A stretch of DNA of 44,102 nt from Paucimonas sp. Its GTDB lineage: Bacteria; Pseudomonadota; Gammaproteobacteria; Pseudomonadales; Pseudomonadaceae. The notes below the pieces were generated by a model. The model was not told the DNA's origin and ran no database searches. It saw only the letters and a list, made by a program, of their open reading frames with translations. The stretch covers positions 1-44,102 of the forward strand of contig JAIRVG010000090.1 of NCBI GenBank assembly GCA_031253995.1, read 5' to 3'. The position numbers and the translations under genes are program-made. Shown here piece after piece: positions 25,604-33,980 of this stretch; the stretch's first letter is position 1; every line of letters starts with the position of its first letter.

Positions 25604-25641
25604 ACGACAAAGGCCCCTTTTCAGGGGCCTTTGTCGTTTTT
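25604..25641 (+). terminator. purA terminator
   Basis: ACGACAAAGGCCCC pairs perfectly with GGGGCCTTTGTCGT around a TTTTCA loop, followed by a T-tract; the stem is 14 bp. Confidence 0.95.
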
Positions 25642-25729
25642 GTCCCTTTGCGACGGCACAAGCCTTGCTGTGAAATTGCCTTCAGGGATGCCATCACTGT
25701 AATGGCTCCGAAAAGCAGAGGGATTTATT

Positions 25730-27664
25730 GTGTCTGCCGTTATCTCATTGTTACGAAGCCGCCTCTTGCGGCCTGTCTTTGTGGCGCTTGGTATCGCTCT
25801 TTTGGTGCAGGTCGTGGTCGCCGTGGTGCTGACCCGCAGCACGGTCACCGCACTGGAAGCCGATCTGGGCAATCGCATGGGGGCTGACAGCCAGAAGCTG
25901 GCGTCGGATCTGGACCAGGCGGCGAAGGAAGTCAGCTCGGGCTTGAGCAGCCTGTCCGAAAGTACCCGGCAACGCCTGACCGCCGGTTTGTCGTCGCGTC
26001 TGGAAGAAGAACAGGCGCAATTGCGCGCCACCCTGGAGAAGAACCTGCGCGACTCGGCCAACGACATGGCCGAACTGCTCGCCTCGGTGGCGCCCCGGGC
26101 CATCTGGGACGTGGACGTGCCGACCCTGTCGGAATTCGCCCGCCGGGCCCAGCGCAATCCCAACGTCCTGTTCGTGGTCTACGACAACGACAAGGGCGAA
26201 CACCTGACCCGCTACCTCAACCGTCAAAATCCTATCAACCAGGCCCTGCTGGAAAAGGGGCAGGGCGAGCGTGCCCTGGACAAGGTGCTGGACGCCGCGC
26301 GCAACGATCCGGCGGTGTACTTCGTCGAAGCCTCGATCAACCCCAACGGCGTCGAGATCGGCAAGGTGCTGATGGGTATCTCCACCGCCTCGGTGGACGC
26401 CGAACTGAAGGCCCTGGACAAGCGTTTCTCCGCGCTGATCGCCAGTGGTGACCAACTGGTGGCCGACAGCCTCACCAGCGCCGCCGCCGACAGCACCAAG
26501 GCCCTACGCAGCCGCCTGGAAACCGCGCAGAACAGCGCCCTGCAGATGAAGGCCAACACCTCGCAATCGGTGCAGGACGCGGCGACCACCCTGCGCTGGC
26601 GCATTGGCCTGGGCCTGGCCCTGGTCGGCTGCGGCGTGCTGCTGGTGGTGGCGGTGGTCCTCGGCCGTCGCGTGGTCAACAAGCTGCGCCTGCTGATCGC
26701 CGCGCTCAACGACCTGGCCGCCGGGGAAGGCGACCTGACCAAGCGCGTGGCCATCGACAGCCGCGACGAGATCGGCGACATGGCGGCAGCGGTCAACCGC
26801 TTCGTCGACAAGCTCCAGCCGATCGTTCGCGAGGCCGGCGAAGTGGCCCAGCGCACCGGCGTCGAGATCAGCAGCATGGCCCAGCGCAACGCCGGTGCCG
26901 ACTCCGCCGCAGCGACCCAGCGTGATGAAGTGGCCGAGAGCCTGCGCGCGCTGTCGAGCATGGCCGACGAAGCCCAGGCGGAAAGCCGGGCCATGCAGGA
27001 AGCCCTGCAACAGGTGGTGGACATCCGCCAGGCCACCGACGAGAACAGCCGCACCTCGGCCCAGGTCGCCAAGCTGATCGAGGCGCTGGCAGGGCAGGTG
27101 GATACCGGCTCCAAGGTGATCGAGCGTCTTGCCGAGCAGAGCGAGCAGATCGAAGTGGTGCTGACGGTGATCCACGGCATCGCCGAGCAGACCAACCTGC
27201 TGGCGCTGAACGCGGCGATCGAGGCGGCGCGGGCCGGCGAGACCGGGCGCGGCTTTGCCGTGGTGGCTGATGAAGTGCGGGCCCTGGCGAGCAAGACGCA
27301 AAGCTCCACCGGCGATATCCAGGCCCATATCGGTGCCTTGCAGCAAGGGGCCAAGGAAGCGGTGGCGGCCATCAGCCAGGCCGGGCGTCAGGCCAGCGAA
27401 GGCTTGCTGGTACTGCGCGACAACGCCCGTCTGCAACAGTCGGTGCAGGTCTCGGTGGAGCAGGTGCATGCGGCCATCGGCCTCGCCACCCGCGCGGCCG
27501 AGCAGCAGGCGCAGGGTGCCCAGGCGGTACGGGGACGGGTGGAGAACATCCATGCCCAGGCCGAGCGTGCTGCCGAGGTGGTCATGCAGACCACCGCCAG
27601 CAGCAAGGTCCTCGATGGCCTGGCGGCCCAGCTCAAGGCCAGCCTGGGCCAGTTCCGCGCCTGA
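25730..27664 (+). CDS. methyl-accepting chemotaxis protein
   Basis: 644 residues from the GTG at 25730, with AGAGGGA six bases upstream. TM1 about 15-35; a helical periplasmic sensor region of about 255 residues containing a Cache/PAS-like stretch (WDVDVPTLSEFARR, then NVLFVVYDND); TM2 about 290-310; HAMP about 311-365. The signalling domain carries the conserved tip IAEQTNLLALNAAIEAARAG near 482-501. The ligand is unknown. It stands alone between two convergent or terminated units; a sigma-28 match upstream (TGAA-N15-GCCATCAC) is too weak to claim. Confidence 0.92.
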   Translation: MSAVISLLRSRLLRPVFVALGIALLVQVVVAVVLTRSTVTALEADLGNRMGADSQKLASDLDQAAKEVSSGLSSLSESTRQRLTAGLSSRLEEEQAQLRATLEKNLRDSANDMAELLASVAPRAIWDVDVPTLSEFARRAQRNPNVLFVVYDNDKGEHLTRYLNRQNPINQALLEKGQGERALDKVLDAARNDPAVYFVEASINPNGVEIGKVLMGISTASVDAELKALDKRFSALIASGDQLVADSLTSAAADSTKALRSRLETAQNSALQMKANTSQSVQDAATTLRWRIGLGLALVGCGVLLVVAVVLGRRVVNKLRLLIAALNDLAAGEGDLTKRVAIDSRDEIGDMAAAVNRFVDKLQPIVREAGEVAQRTGVEISSMAQRNAGADSAAATQRDEVAESLRALSSMADEAQAESRAMQEALQQVVDIRQATDENSRTSAQVAKLIEALAGQVDTGSKVIERLAEQSEQIEVVLTVIHGIAEQTNLLALNAAIEAARAGETGRGFAVVADEVRALASKTQSSTGDIQAHIGALQQGAKEAVAAISQAGRQASEGLLVLRDNARLQQSVQVSVEQVHAAIGLATRAAEQQAQGAQAVRGRVENIHAQAERAAEVVMQTTASSKVLDGLAAQLKASLGQFRA

Positions 27665-29230
27665 TCAGGCGCGGTTCAGGTACATCCGGGTGGTCAGCAG
27701 GTACACCGGCAACCCGGACACCAGGATCAGCAGCGCCGCATAAGGCGCCGCCGCGGCGAACTCGATATTGGCAGTGTGCGCCCACACCTCGGTGGCCAGG
27801 GTGGTCATGCCGGTGGGGCTGAGCAGCAGGGTCGCGGTCAGCTCCTTCATGGCGTCGAGGAACACCAGGGCGAAGGCGGCGGCCAGGGCCGGGAAGATGA
27901 TCGGCAGGGTCACCCGGCAGAACGCCGTGAACGGCGTCGCGCCGAGGGTCCTGGCGGCTTCTTCCAGCTGCGGCGCGGCCTTGGTCAGTGCCGTGCGCAC
28001 CGGCGCCTGGGCCAGGGGCAGGAACAGCAGGGCATAGGCCAGCAGCAACAGCCCCGTGGTCTGGTACATCGCCGGCACATAGTGCAGGGCGAAGTACACC
28101 AGGGTCAGGGCGATCACCAGGCCCGGCAGGGCATGCAGCAGGTACGGCAGGCGCTCGGCCCAGATCGCCAGGCGGCCCTTGTAGCGCACCACCAGGAAGC
28201 TCACCGGCAAGGCCAGCAACAGGCTGACGCCCGCGCCACCCAAGGACAGCGACAGCGACGAGAGCAGCGCCCGGCTGATGTCCGCCACCGGGAAGGCCGC
28301 AGAAGACCCCACGCTCAACCAGTACGCCAGCATCCCCAGCGGAATCCCGCTGCCGAGGATCGCCAGGCCCAGGCAATACAGCTGGCCAACCGGCATCCAG
28401 CCACGCAGGCGCACCGGCGCACCACGGCGGGCCACGCCCTGGCCGATGCGCACATGCCGCGCCTTGCCGCGTACCCGCAGCTCCAGCCAGAGCATCAGCA
28501 GGCACATCAGCAACAGCACCGCCGAGAGCATCGCCGCGTTGGCGTTGCTGAACTCCAGCTCGAACTGCTGGTAGATCGCCGTGGTGAAGGTCTGCAGGTT
28601 GAGGATCGACAGGGCGCCGAACTCCACCAGCATGTGCAGGGCGATCAGCAGGCTGCCGCCGAGGATCGACGGCCACAGCAGCGGCAGGGTGACCCGGCGG
28701 AACACCGCCCAGCGGTTGCAGCCCATGGTCCGCGCCGATTCTTCCAGCGAGGTGTCGAGGTTGCGCAGGGTTGCCGCCACCGGCAGGAACACCAGCGGGT
28801 ACTTGGACAGGCTCATCACCAGGATGGCGCCCCACAGCCCTTCGAACTTCGGACTCAGGGACACCCAGGTGAAACCGCTGACGAACGACGGCACGGCAAA
28901 CGGCAGGCACAGGATCACGCCCCACAGGCGCCGTCCCGGCAGGTCGCTGCGTTCCAGCAGCCAGGCCAGGGACATCCCGACTACCGCGCAGGCGACCGTG
29001 ACCCCGACCATCAGCAGCAGGGTGTTGCGCATCAGGCCCCAGACGAAGGGCCGCCAGATCAGGCGCAGGGCTTCATGCCAGCCGGCCTGCCAGGTCTTCA
29101 GCGCCACATACAGCAGCGGTAGCAGGCTCAGGCCCACCAGCAGCAGGACCGGCAGCACCACCCAGATCGAAGGTCGCTTGCGCCGCGGCACGAAGCCGGT
29201 GCTTGGCGCCACGGGAAGCGCGGCGCTCAT
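27665..29230 (-). CDS. ferric iron ABC transporter permease, FbpB type
   Basis: 521 residues forming two fused permease halves of about six membrane segments each. Each half holds the EAA loop that docks the ATPase: EESARTMGCNRWAVFRRVTLP-like near 165 and EEAARTLGATPFTAFCRVTLP-like near 430. This double layout is that of FbpB/HitB/SfuB. Its start overlaps the stop of the binding-protein gene upstream, so the two are co-translated. No ATP-binding subunit lies in this window. Confidence 0.9.
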   Translation of the reverse strand: MSAALPVAPSTGFVPRRKRPSIWVVLPVLLLVGLSLLPLLYVALKTWQAGWHEALRLIWRPFVWGLMRNTLLLMVGVTVACAVVGMSLAWLLERSDLPGRRLWGVILCLPFAVPSFVSGFTWVSLSPKFEGLWGAILVMSLSKYPLVFLPVAATLRNLDTSLEESARTMGCNRWAVFRRVTLPLLWPSILGGSLLIALHMLVEFGALSILNLQTFTTAIYQQFELEFSNANAAMLSAVLLLMCLLMLWLELRVRGKARHVRIGQGVARRGAPVRLRGWMPVGQLYCLGLAILGSGIPLGMLAYWLSVGSSAAFPVADISRALLSSLSLSLGGAGVSLLLALPVSFLVVRYKGRLAIWAERLPYLLHALPGLVIALTLVYFALHYVPAMYQTTGLLLLAYALLFLPLAQAPVRTALTKAAPQLEEAARTLGATPFTAFCRVTLPIIFPALAAAFALVFLDAMKELTATLLLSPTGMTTLATEVWAHTANIEFAAAAPYAALLILVSGLPVYLLTTRMYLNRA

Positions 29231-30243
29231 CAGAGCAGGCCGACTTCGCGTTCGAGTTCCAGCGCTTCCTCGGCGTTACCCAGGTCGGCCGGGGTGATCT
29301 TCGGTGGACGCAGGTCTTCGAACGGCTTCAGGCCCTGGTCGGAGACCATGCCCTTGTGCAGCGGGTACTCGGCGGTGGTCTGGGTGATGACGCGCTGGCC
29401 TTCCTCGCTGGCCATCCAGGCGAGCAGGGCCTGGGCTTCCTTCGGATGCTTGCTGGCTTTCACCGCGGCGGCGCCGGAGATGGTCATCAGGCCGCCGACG
29501 TCGCCGTCCGCCAGGTAGTACAGCTTCGAATCCAGCTGGCCGCGTTCTTTCTTGAGGGCGTACCAGTAGTAGTTGTTCACCAGCACCGCGGCGACTTCAC
29601 CGTTTTCCACGGCCTTCAGGGCGACCATGTTGTTGGTGTAGGTCTTGCCGAAGGCCTTGAGGCCGGTCAGCCATTCCTCGGCGGCTTCGCGGCCGTGCAG
29701 TTTGAGGATGGCCACGGCCTGTTCCTGGAAGGCGCCGCTGGTAGGCACGAAGCCGATCTTGCCGTCCCACTCGGGATCGGCGAAGTCCATGACCGACTGC
29801 GGCAGGTCTTTCTCGTCGATCTTCTTCGGGTTGAAGGCCACCACGCGGGTACGCGCGGTCACGCCCATCCAGGTGCCGTTGGCGGCGACGAATTCCTTGG
29901 GCAGGACGTCGAGGGTGGTCTGCTCGATCTTCGCCAGCAGGCCCAGTTCGCCGAGGTTGTTCAGCGGCGGCGATTCCTCGGTGTAGATGACATCGGCGGG
30001 GGAACGGTCGCCTTCCTCGATGATCTGGCTGGCCAGCTGGTTGCTGCTGCCCTTGCGGATGTTGATATGGATGCCGGTCTTGGCCTCGTAGGCCTTGGCG
30101 ATGGCTTCGCCGATTTCCTTGTGCTGGCCGTTGTAGAGCGTCAGGCTCACGGGATCGGCGGCCAGGGCGGCCGGCGCGGCGAGCACCAGGCCAAGGAGGG
30201 AAACGGCCAGGCCGCGCAGAATCGGGGTACGGCGGATCGTCAT
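29230..30243 (-). CDS. periplasmic ferric-iron binding protein, FbpA type
   Basis: 337 residues with a signal peptide (about 1-28, ending PAALAA). The mature start VSLTLYNGQHKEIGEAIAKA and the pair NNYYWYALKKER (Tyr-Tyr iron ligands) match the FbpA/HitA bacterial transferrin fold. Also DVIYTEESPPLNNLG. It would deliver periplasmic Fe3+ to the permease. GAGGA lies 9 bases upstream of the ATG, and a Fur-box-like site lies 40-62 bp upstream. Confidence 0.92.
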   Translation of the reverse strand: MTIRRTPILRGLAVSLLGLVLAAPAALAADPVSLTLYNGQHKEIGEAIAKAYEAKTGIHINIRKGSSNQLASQIIEEGDRSPADVIYTEESPPLNNLGELGLLAKIEQTTLDVLPKEFVAANGTWMGVTARTRVVAFNPKKIDEKDLPQSVMDFADPEWDGKIGFVPTSGAFQEQAVAILKLHGREAAEEWLTGLKAFGKTYTNNMVALKAVENGEVAAVLVNNYYWYALKKERGQLDSKLYYLADGDVGGLMTISGAAAVKASKHPKEAQALLAWMASEEGQRVITQTTAEYPLHKGMVSDQGLKPFEDLRPPKITPADLGNAEEALELEREVGLL

Positions 30244-30282
30244 GCGGGTGGTTCCTCGCTTACGGGCTTTACAAATTGTTGC

Positions 30283-30305
30283 AATGATAAACGATATTAT
30301 TTCTC
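30283..30305 (-). promoter_or_regulatory. putative Fur box upstream of the FbpA-type gene
   Basis: AATGATAAACGATATTATTT resembles repeated GATAAT hexamers of the Fur consensus and lies in an AT-rich pocket 40-62 bp upstream of the binding-protein start. The match is by eye. Confidence 0.55.
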
Positions 30306-30368
30306 AGGTACGCCCATGAAGGAAAAATCATGAGCAGGCTATCGTTTATCCAGCCCGGTGTTGTCAGT

Positions 30369-30387
30369 GGAGCCGCGAAGCGGCTCC
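30369..30387. terminator. hairpin between the FbpA promoter and the MFS gene end
   Basis: GGAGCCG, CGAAG loop, CGGCTCC: perfect 7-bp stem 8 bases past the MFS stop on the minus strand. No good T-run, so a weak or assisted terminator. Confidence 0.5.
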
Positions 30388-30394
30388 ATGAGGT

Positions 30395-31642
30395 TCAGCC
30401 CGTGAGCGACCGTTCATCCGCCAGTACCGACTCCGTCCCCCGCCCGATGCTGTGCCGCACCCGCCAGGCCAGCACGAACGCCACCAGCACCCCGCCACTG
30501 AGCACCGCGAGCATCCCGGCGTGGCCCAGCCGATCCAGCAGCAGTCCCGCCGCTACCGGAACCGCCAGGCGGGTGATGACGAACAGGCTCGACTGCAGGC
30601 CATAGTCACTGGCATTGCGCTGGCGCCGGGTGAAGAACAGGGTCAGGCCGAACATCAATGCCGACACCGCGCCCATGCTCGCCGCCAGGCACAGGACACT
30701 GGCGATCAACCAGGCCGGGCCGAGGCGCAGCCACACCGTGGCGGTCAGCAGCAGCAGGGCGAGCAGGGCGGCCAGCAGGTAGATGACGATCGCCCGCGCC
30801 GCGCCCAGCACCGGGACCAGGCGCCCGCCCAGCAGGCTGGCCAGCGCGCCGGTACCACCGCCGACGATGCCCACCAGCCAGGCCACCTGTTCCATCGGCA
30901 TGCCCTGGTCGAGCATCAGCGGCTTGAGGTACAGCCAGGCGGCACCGATGAAGGGGAAGCCGGTCAGCAGCAGACAGGTCCACTGGCGTGCGGCGGGCTG
31001 GTTGAAGAAGCTCACCCAGTCTGCGACGAAGCCTGGCTGCGGCCCTGGCGCGGCAGTTTCGCTGTGTTCCCGGTGGCGCAGCATCAGCAGCGGCAGCACG
31101 CCAGCCAGCAAGCCCAGCCCCATCAGCAGGAAGGGCGCCTGCCAGCCGAAACGCGCCTGTACCAGCAGCATCGCCCCGCCACCGATGATCGCCCCCAGGA
31201 ACAGCGCCGCAGAGCGGATGCTACCGGCGCGCAGTTGCTCGGTGCGGGGCAGCCAGCGCACCGCCAGGGCGTTCAGCGGAATGTCCATCCAGGTCGCCAG
31301 CACGCTGATGGCCAAGGTCATGGCGAACAGCGTGCCGCGCTGTTCGATCAGGTTTTGCCGACCGATCAGCCAGTACAGCACCAGCAGCACGGCACCGAGC
31401 AGCAGCATCCAGTGCACCAGGTGGCCCTTGCCCAGGCGCACCCGCTGCACGGGGACGGCGAGAGCGAACTTGAACACCGCCGGCAACCCGGCGAGCTGGA
31501 ACAGGCCGATCTCGGTGCCGCTCCAGCCGTACTGGCGCATCACCAGCGGCATGCCGAACATCAGGTAGATGCTGGGGATCGCCAGCACCAGGTTGAGCCA
31601 GCCGAACAGCAGTTGCAGGCCGGCGATGCGGGATCCGTTCAT
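30395..31642 (-). CDS. MFS transporter, RhtX/FptX-like
   Basis: 415 residues from ATG 31642 with AAGGAG upstream (the frame stays open much further, but that part overlaps the methyltransferase in another frame). About 12 membrane segments. The first loop, EIGLFQLAGLPAVFKFALAV then VQR, recalls the RhtX/FptX subfamily, single-protein importers of siderophores such as pyochelin. Typically these lie next to a TonB receptor and a PchR-like regulator, as here. A drug-efflux role is the alternative. The start overlaps the methyltransferase stop by 4 bases, so the two form one unit. Confidence 0.8.
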   Translation of the reverse strand: MNGSRIAGLQLLFGWLNLVLAIPSIYLMFGMPLVMRQYGWSGTEIGLFQLAGLPAVFKFALAVPVQRVRLGKGHLVHWMLLLGAVLLVLYWLIGRQNLIEQRGTLFAMTLAISVLATWMDIPLNALAVRWLPRTEQLRAGSIRSAALFLGAIIGGGAMLLVQARFGWQAPFLLMGLGLLAGVLPLLMLRHREHSETAAPGPQPGFVADWVSFFNQPAARQWTCLLLTGFPFIGAAWLYLKPLMLDQGMPMEQVAWLVGIVGGGTGALASLLGGRLVPVLGAARAIVIYLLAALLALLLLTATVWLRLGPAWLIASVLCLAASMGAVSALMFGLTLFFTRRQRNASDYGLQSSLFVITRLAVPVAAGLLLDRLGHAGMLAVLSGGVLVAFVLAWRVRHSIGRGTESVLADERSLTG

Positions 31643-32691
31643 GGCTGCTCCTTGCGGGCGATCACGGCGTTCACCGGGGTGACCGGAAAGCGCAGGTCGT
31701 TGAGCTGCTGCACCCGTTGGTAGCCATGCGAACGCAGCAGGCGCGCCAGTTCGCCTTCGGCCAGGACATGCCGGCCATGCATGCGCATGTGCAGGTAGTA
31801 GGGCAGGACCCGGCCGGCTTGCTTCGGCACGGCGGGGACTTCCGCCTGGCAGCAGACCAGCACGCCACCGGGTTTCAGGGCCGCGTGCAGGCGGTCGAGC
31901 ACGGCGGGCAGGTCCTTGACGAAGTGCAGGACCGAGGAACACCAGATCAGGTCGTAGCCCTCGCCGAAGTCATCCTGGTCGAGATCGCCACCGACGGCCT
32001 GCAGGCGGGTGTCGAGGGCGGCAGCGGCGATGTTGTCGGCCGCCACGGCCGCGCATTCCGGGTACTCGAAGACGACACCGCGCAGTGCCGGAAGACGCCG
32101 GGCGAGGGCGACCGCCACCAGGCCGGGGCCACCGCCGAGGTCGAGGATGCGTTCCAGGCGCGGGTATTCGGGCAAGGTTTCCAGCAGGGCGCAGGCGACG
32201 CCGGCGGTGACCGCACGCTGCTCCTGGGCGATCTGCACCCGGGCGGCGTTGGCCCAGCCGCGGCGGATCGCGTCGGACAGCGCAGGCGGCGCGGTGCTGC
32301 CGTTGCGTAGCAGGTCGCCGAGTTGTTCGCCGGTCTGGCGCATCACCTTGTGGCGGAACAGCAGCGCATCGCCGCAATACGTCGGCGCATCCTGGCGCAG
32401 GTAGTCGGCGGCCAGTGGCGTGTTGCGGTAGCGCTGGCGCACGTCGCGCTGCAACAGGTTCATGCTCCACAGCAGTTCGAGCAAGTAGCCGGTGTTGGCG
32501 TGGTCCAGGCACAGCGCGCCGGCCACCTCGTGGGGTGCAGCGAACTCCTGCAGCTGGTCGAACAGCCCGCATTCCAGCGCCAGGTGCAAGGCATCGGCCC
32601 CGAGACCGGCGAGTTGCAGGTCCCAGCAGGGCTGGAGGTCGTGGGCGCCGGTCAGGGCGCAAGGATCGGATGGATTGGCTGACTGGTGCAC
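31639..32691 (-). CDS. SAM-dependent O-methyltransferase (family 2)
   Basis: 350 residues from a GTG at 32691 with AGGGAG five bases upstream. The N-terminal part (about 25-105) is the winged-helix dimerisation domain of plant-type O-methyltransferases. The SAM site ILDLGGGPGLVAVALAR is near 187-203 and VLHFVKDLPAVLDRL follows. Relatives methylate phenolic or phenazine-type small molecules; the substrate here is unknown. Co-transcribed with the MFS gene and divergent from the AraC regulator across a Fur-boxed region. It could modify a metallophore to release or mask it. Confidence 0.85.
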   Translation of the reverse strand: MHQSANPSDPCALTGAHDLQPCWDLQLAGLGADALHLALECGLFDQLQEFAAPHEVAGALCLDHANTGYLLELLWSMNLLQRDVRQRYRNTPLAADYLRQDAPTYCGDALLFRHKVMRQTGEQLGDLLRNGSTAPPALSDAIRRGWANAARVQIAQEQRAVTAGVACALLETLPEYPRLERILDLGGGPGLVAVALARRLPALRGVVFEYPECAAVAADNIAAAALDTRLQAVGGDLDQDDFGEGYDLIWCSSVLHFVKDLPAVLDRLHAALKPGGVLVCCQAEVPAVPKQAGRVLPYYLHMRMHGRHVLAEGELARLLRSHGYQRVQQLNDLRFPVTPVNAVIARKEQP

Positions 32692-32738
32692 GGTGACTCC
32701 CTGTACTGATCACGGCAGTGAAACGACCCATGGCCGAG

Positions 32739-32754
32739 TCACCGGAAACGGTGA
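32739..32754. promoter_or_regulatory. TCACCG-N4-CGGTGA inverted repeat, candidate AraC-type operator
   Basis: A perfect 6-bp dyad in the divergent region between the methyltransferase and the AraC-type regulator. The left half is also part of a 9-bp inverted repeat with CGGTGACTC at 32691-32699. The same hexamer pair, in reverse arrangement, recurs upstream of the TonB receptor at 33836-33854. Confidence 0.5.
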
Positions 32755-32762
32755 TATACGTT

Positions 32763-32784
32763 AAATGAGAATCGTTAATGATAA
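32763..32784. promoter_or_regulatory. putative Fur box in the divergent promoter region
   Basis: AAATGAGAATCGTTAATGAT fits the Fur hexamer pattern well and lies about 58 bp before the regulator start and 72 bp before the methyltransferase start. It could control both directions. Confidence 0.65.
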
Positions 32785-32841
32785 ATATGCGCAGCGGAGC
32801 CATTTCTATGGGAAACGTCGCGCACCTTCAGGGATGTCCTC

Positions 32842-33801
32842 ATGACCATGTCGAAAGGCAGCTGCCGCCTGCGCCTCGATCACCCACATGCCCGCACGGT
32901 CCTGGCGGATGGGCGATTGCGCATGCAACTGGATGACGACCTCGGAAACTGCTATTCCGAGCTGCTGCAGCTGGAGCAGGGCCTGAGCCTCGGGCGTCTG
33001 CACTACCACCCGGTGCGCCCGCTGATCGAGGAAACCTGCGGGCCCCACAGCGGCCATGTGATGGTGGTGACCATTGGCCTGCAAGGGAAATCCGGTTTCG
33101 AAGGGCGCGACAACGATGTGCTGTTCCAGGCCGGCCACACCACCATCACCGCGTTCCGCGCCACGCCGGGCGAGCGCCGCTACGAAGCCAACCAGACCGC
33201 CTCGCAACTGCGCGTGGTGATCGACCAGGCGGCCCTGTGCAAGTACCTCGGCGAACAGCGCGCTGCCCAGGTGCTGGGCAATGGCCGTCTCAACCGCCTG
33301 GCCTTTCGCGCCAGCTCCAGCGCCGCCATGGGCCATGCCGCAGCGCTGGTGCGGCACCTGCATCCGGGGCCGATGAACCCGTCGTCGCGCCTCGACCTGC
33401 ACATCCATGCCCTGAGCCTGCTGTCCGAGCAGTTCAACCTGCTGGCGCCGCCGCAGCCCGTGGCTTCGCCGCTGAGTGCCAGCGACGTCGAACGCATCGA
33501 GCGCGCGCGCAACCTGCTGCATGAGCAGTTGCACATGCCGTTGACCGTCGAATACCTGGCGACCAGCGTGGGCATCAACGAACACAAGCTCAAGGAAGGC
33601 TTCCGCTACCTGTTCGACAGCACCCCGGCGCGCATGCTGCTCGACCTGCGGATGCGCAAGGCCATGACCCTGCTCGAATCCGGCCAGCAGGTGGCGCAGG
33701 CGGCGTGGCAGGTGGGGTACAAGTACCCGAACAACTTCACCGTGGCCTTTACCCGCTACTTCGGGCGGGCGCCGAAGTCGATCTTCGGCAGGAAGCGCTG
33801 A
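32842..33801 (+). CDS. AraC-family regulator, PchR-like
   Basis: 319 residues; AGGGA lies 7 bases before the ATG. The N-terminal ligand domain contains ITAFRATPGERRYEANQ, a stretch typical of PchR-type regulators that sense an iron-loaded siderophore. The C-terminal AraC DNA-binding pair of helix-turn-helices (about 225-319) is complete: PLTVEYLATSVGINEHKLKE and AAWQVGYKYPNNFTVAFTRY. Predicted to activate the TonB receptor downstream, and perhaps itself or the divergent unit, when the cognate ligand is taken up. Its inducer is unknown. Confidence 0.9.
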   Translation: MTMSKGSCRLRLDHPHARTVLADGRLRMQLDDDLGNCYSELLQLEQGLSLGRLHYHPVRPLIEETCGPHSGHVMVVTIGLQGKSGFEGRDNDVLFQAGHTTITAFRATPGERRYEANQTASQLRVVIDQAALCKYLGEQRAAQVLGNGRLNRLAFRASSSAAMGHAAALVRHLHPGPMNPSSRLDLHIHALSLLSEQFNLLAPPQPVASPLSASDVERIERARNLLHEQLHMPLTVEYLATSVGINEHKLKEGFRYLFDSTPARMLLDLRMRKAMTLLESGQQVAQAAWQVGYKYPNNFTVAFTRYFGRAPKSIFGRKR

Positions 33802-33833
33802 GGGCCCGGGCCGTATACGGCGGCCTGGGCCCC
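33802..33833 (+). terminator. GC hairpin after the AraC gene
   Basis: GGGCCCGGGCCG pairs with CGGCCTGGGCCC (one G-U) right after the stop. No T-run follows, so termination may be partial. Confidence 0.55.
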
Positions 33834-33835
33834 TC

Positions 33836-33854
33836 CGGTGATGGTCGCTCACCG
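33836..33854. promoter_or_regulatory. CGGTGA-N7-TCACCG, candidate operator of the TonB receptor gene
   Basis: A perfect 6-bp inverted repeat 127 bp upstream of the receptor start. It uses the same hexamer as the dyad at 32739-32754 upstream of the regulator. That placement suits an AraC-type activator. Inferred from sequence sharing only. Confidence 0.5.
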
Positions 33855-33887
33855 CGCATAGATATTTCAGCTTCTCGCATACCAATC

Positions 33888-33906
33888 TAAACGAGAGTCA
33901 TTTGCG
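33888..33906. promoter_or_regulatory. weak Fur-box-like site upstream of the TonB receptor
   Basis: TAAACGAGAGTCATTTGCG has some resemblance to degenerate Pseudomonas Fur sites and would overlap the -35 of a TAGTAT -10 at 33915-33920. Lower certainty than the other two sites. Confidence 0.35.
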
Positions 33907-33980
33907 TTTATCGGTAGTATCGATTCGCCGCCACAGAGCGGTCTCGAAACTGCCATGTACTGATAAACACGGGTCTCGTC

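Noticed and set aside
25660..25729. Sigma-28 promoter for the chemoreceptor (TGAA-N15-GCCATCAC)
   Set aside because: Only about half of the -10 matches; expected by chance.
27776..29122. 448-codon plus-strand frame opposite the permease gene
   Set aside because: Gln/His/Arg-rich low-complexity product that mirrors the codon pattern of the real minus-strand gene; no start signal.
30330..30605. Short plus-strand frame starting in the FbpA promoter region
   Set aside because: Runs through a hairpin into the antisense of the MFS gene; product looks random.
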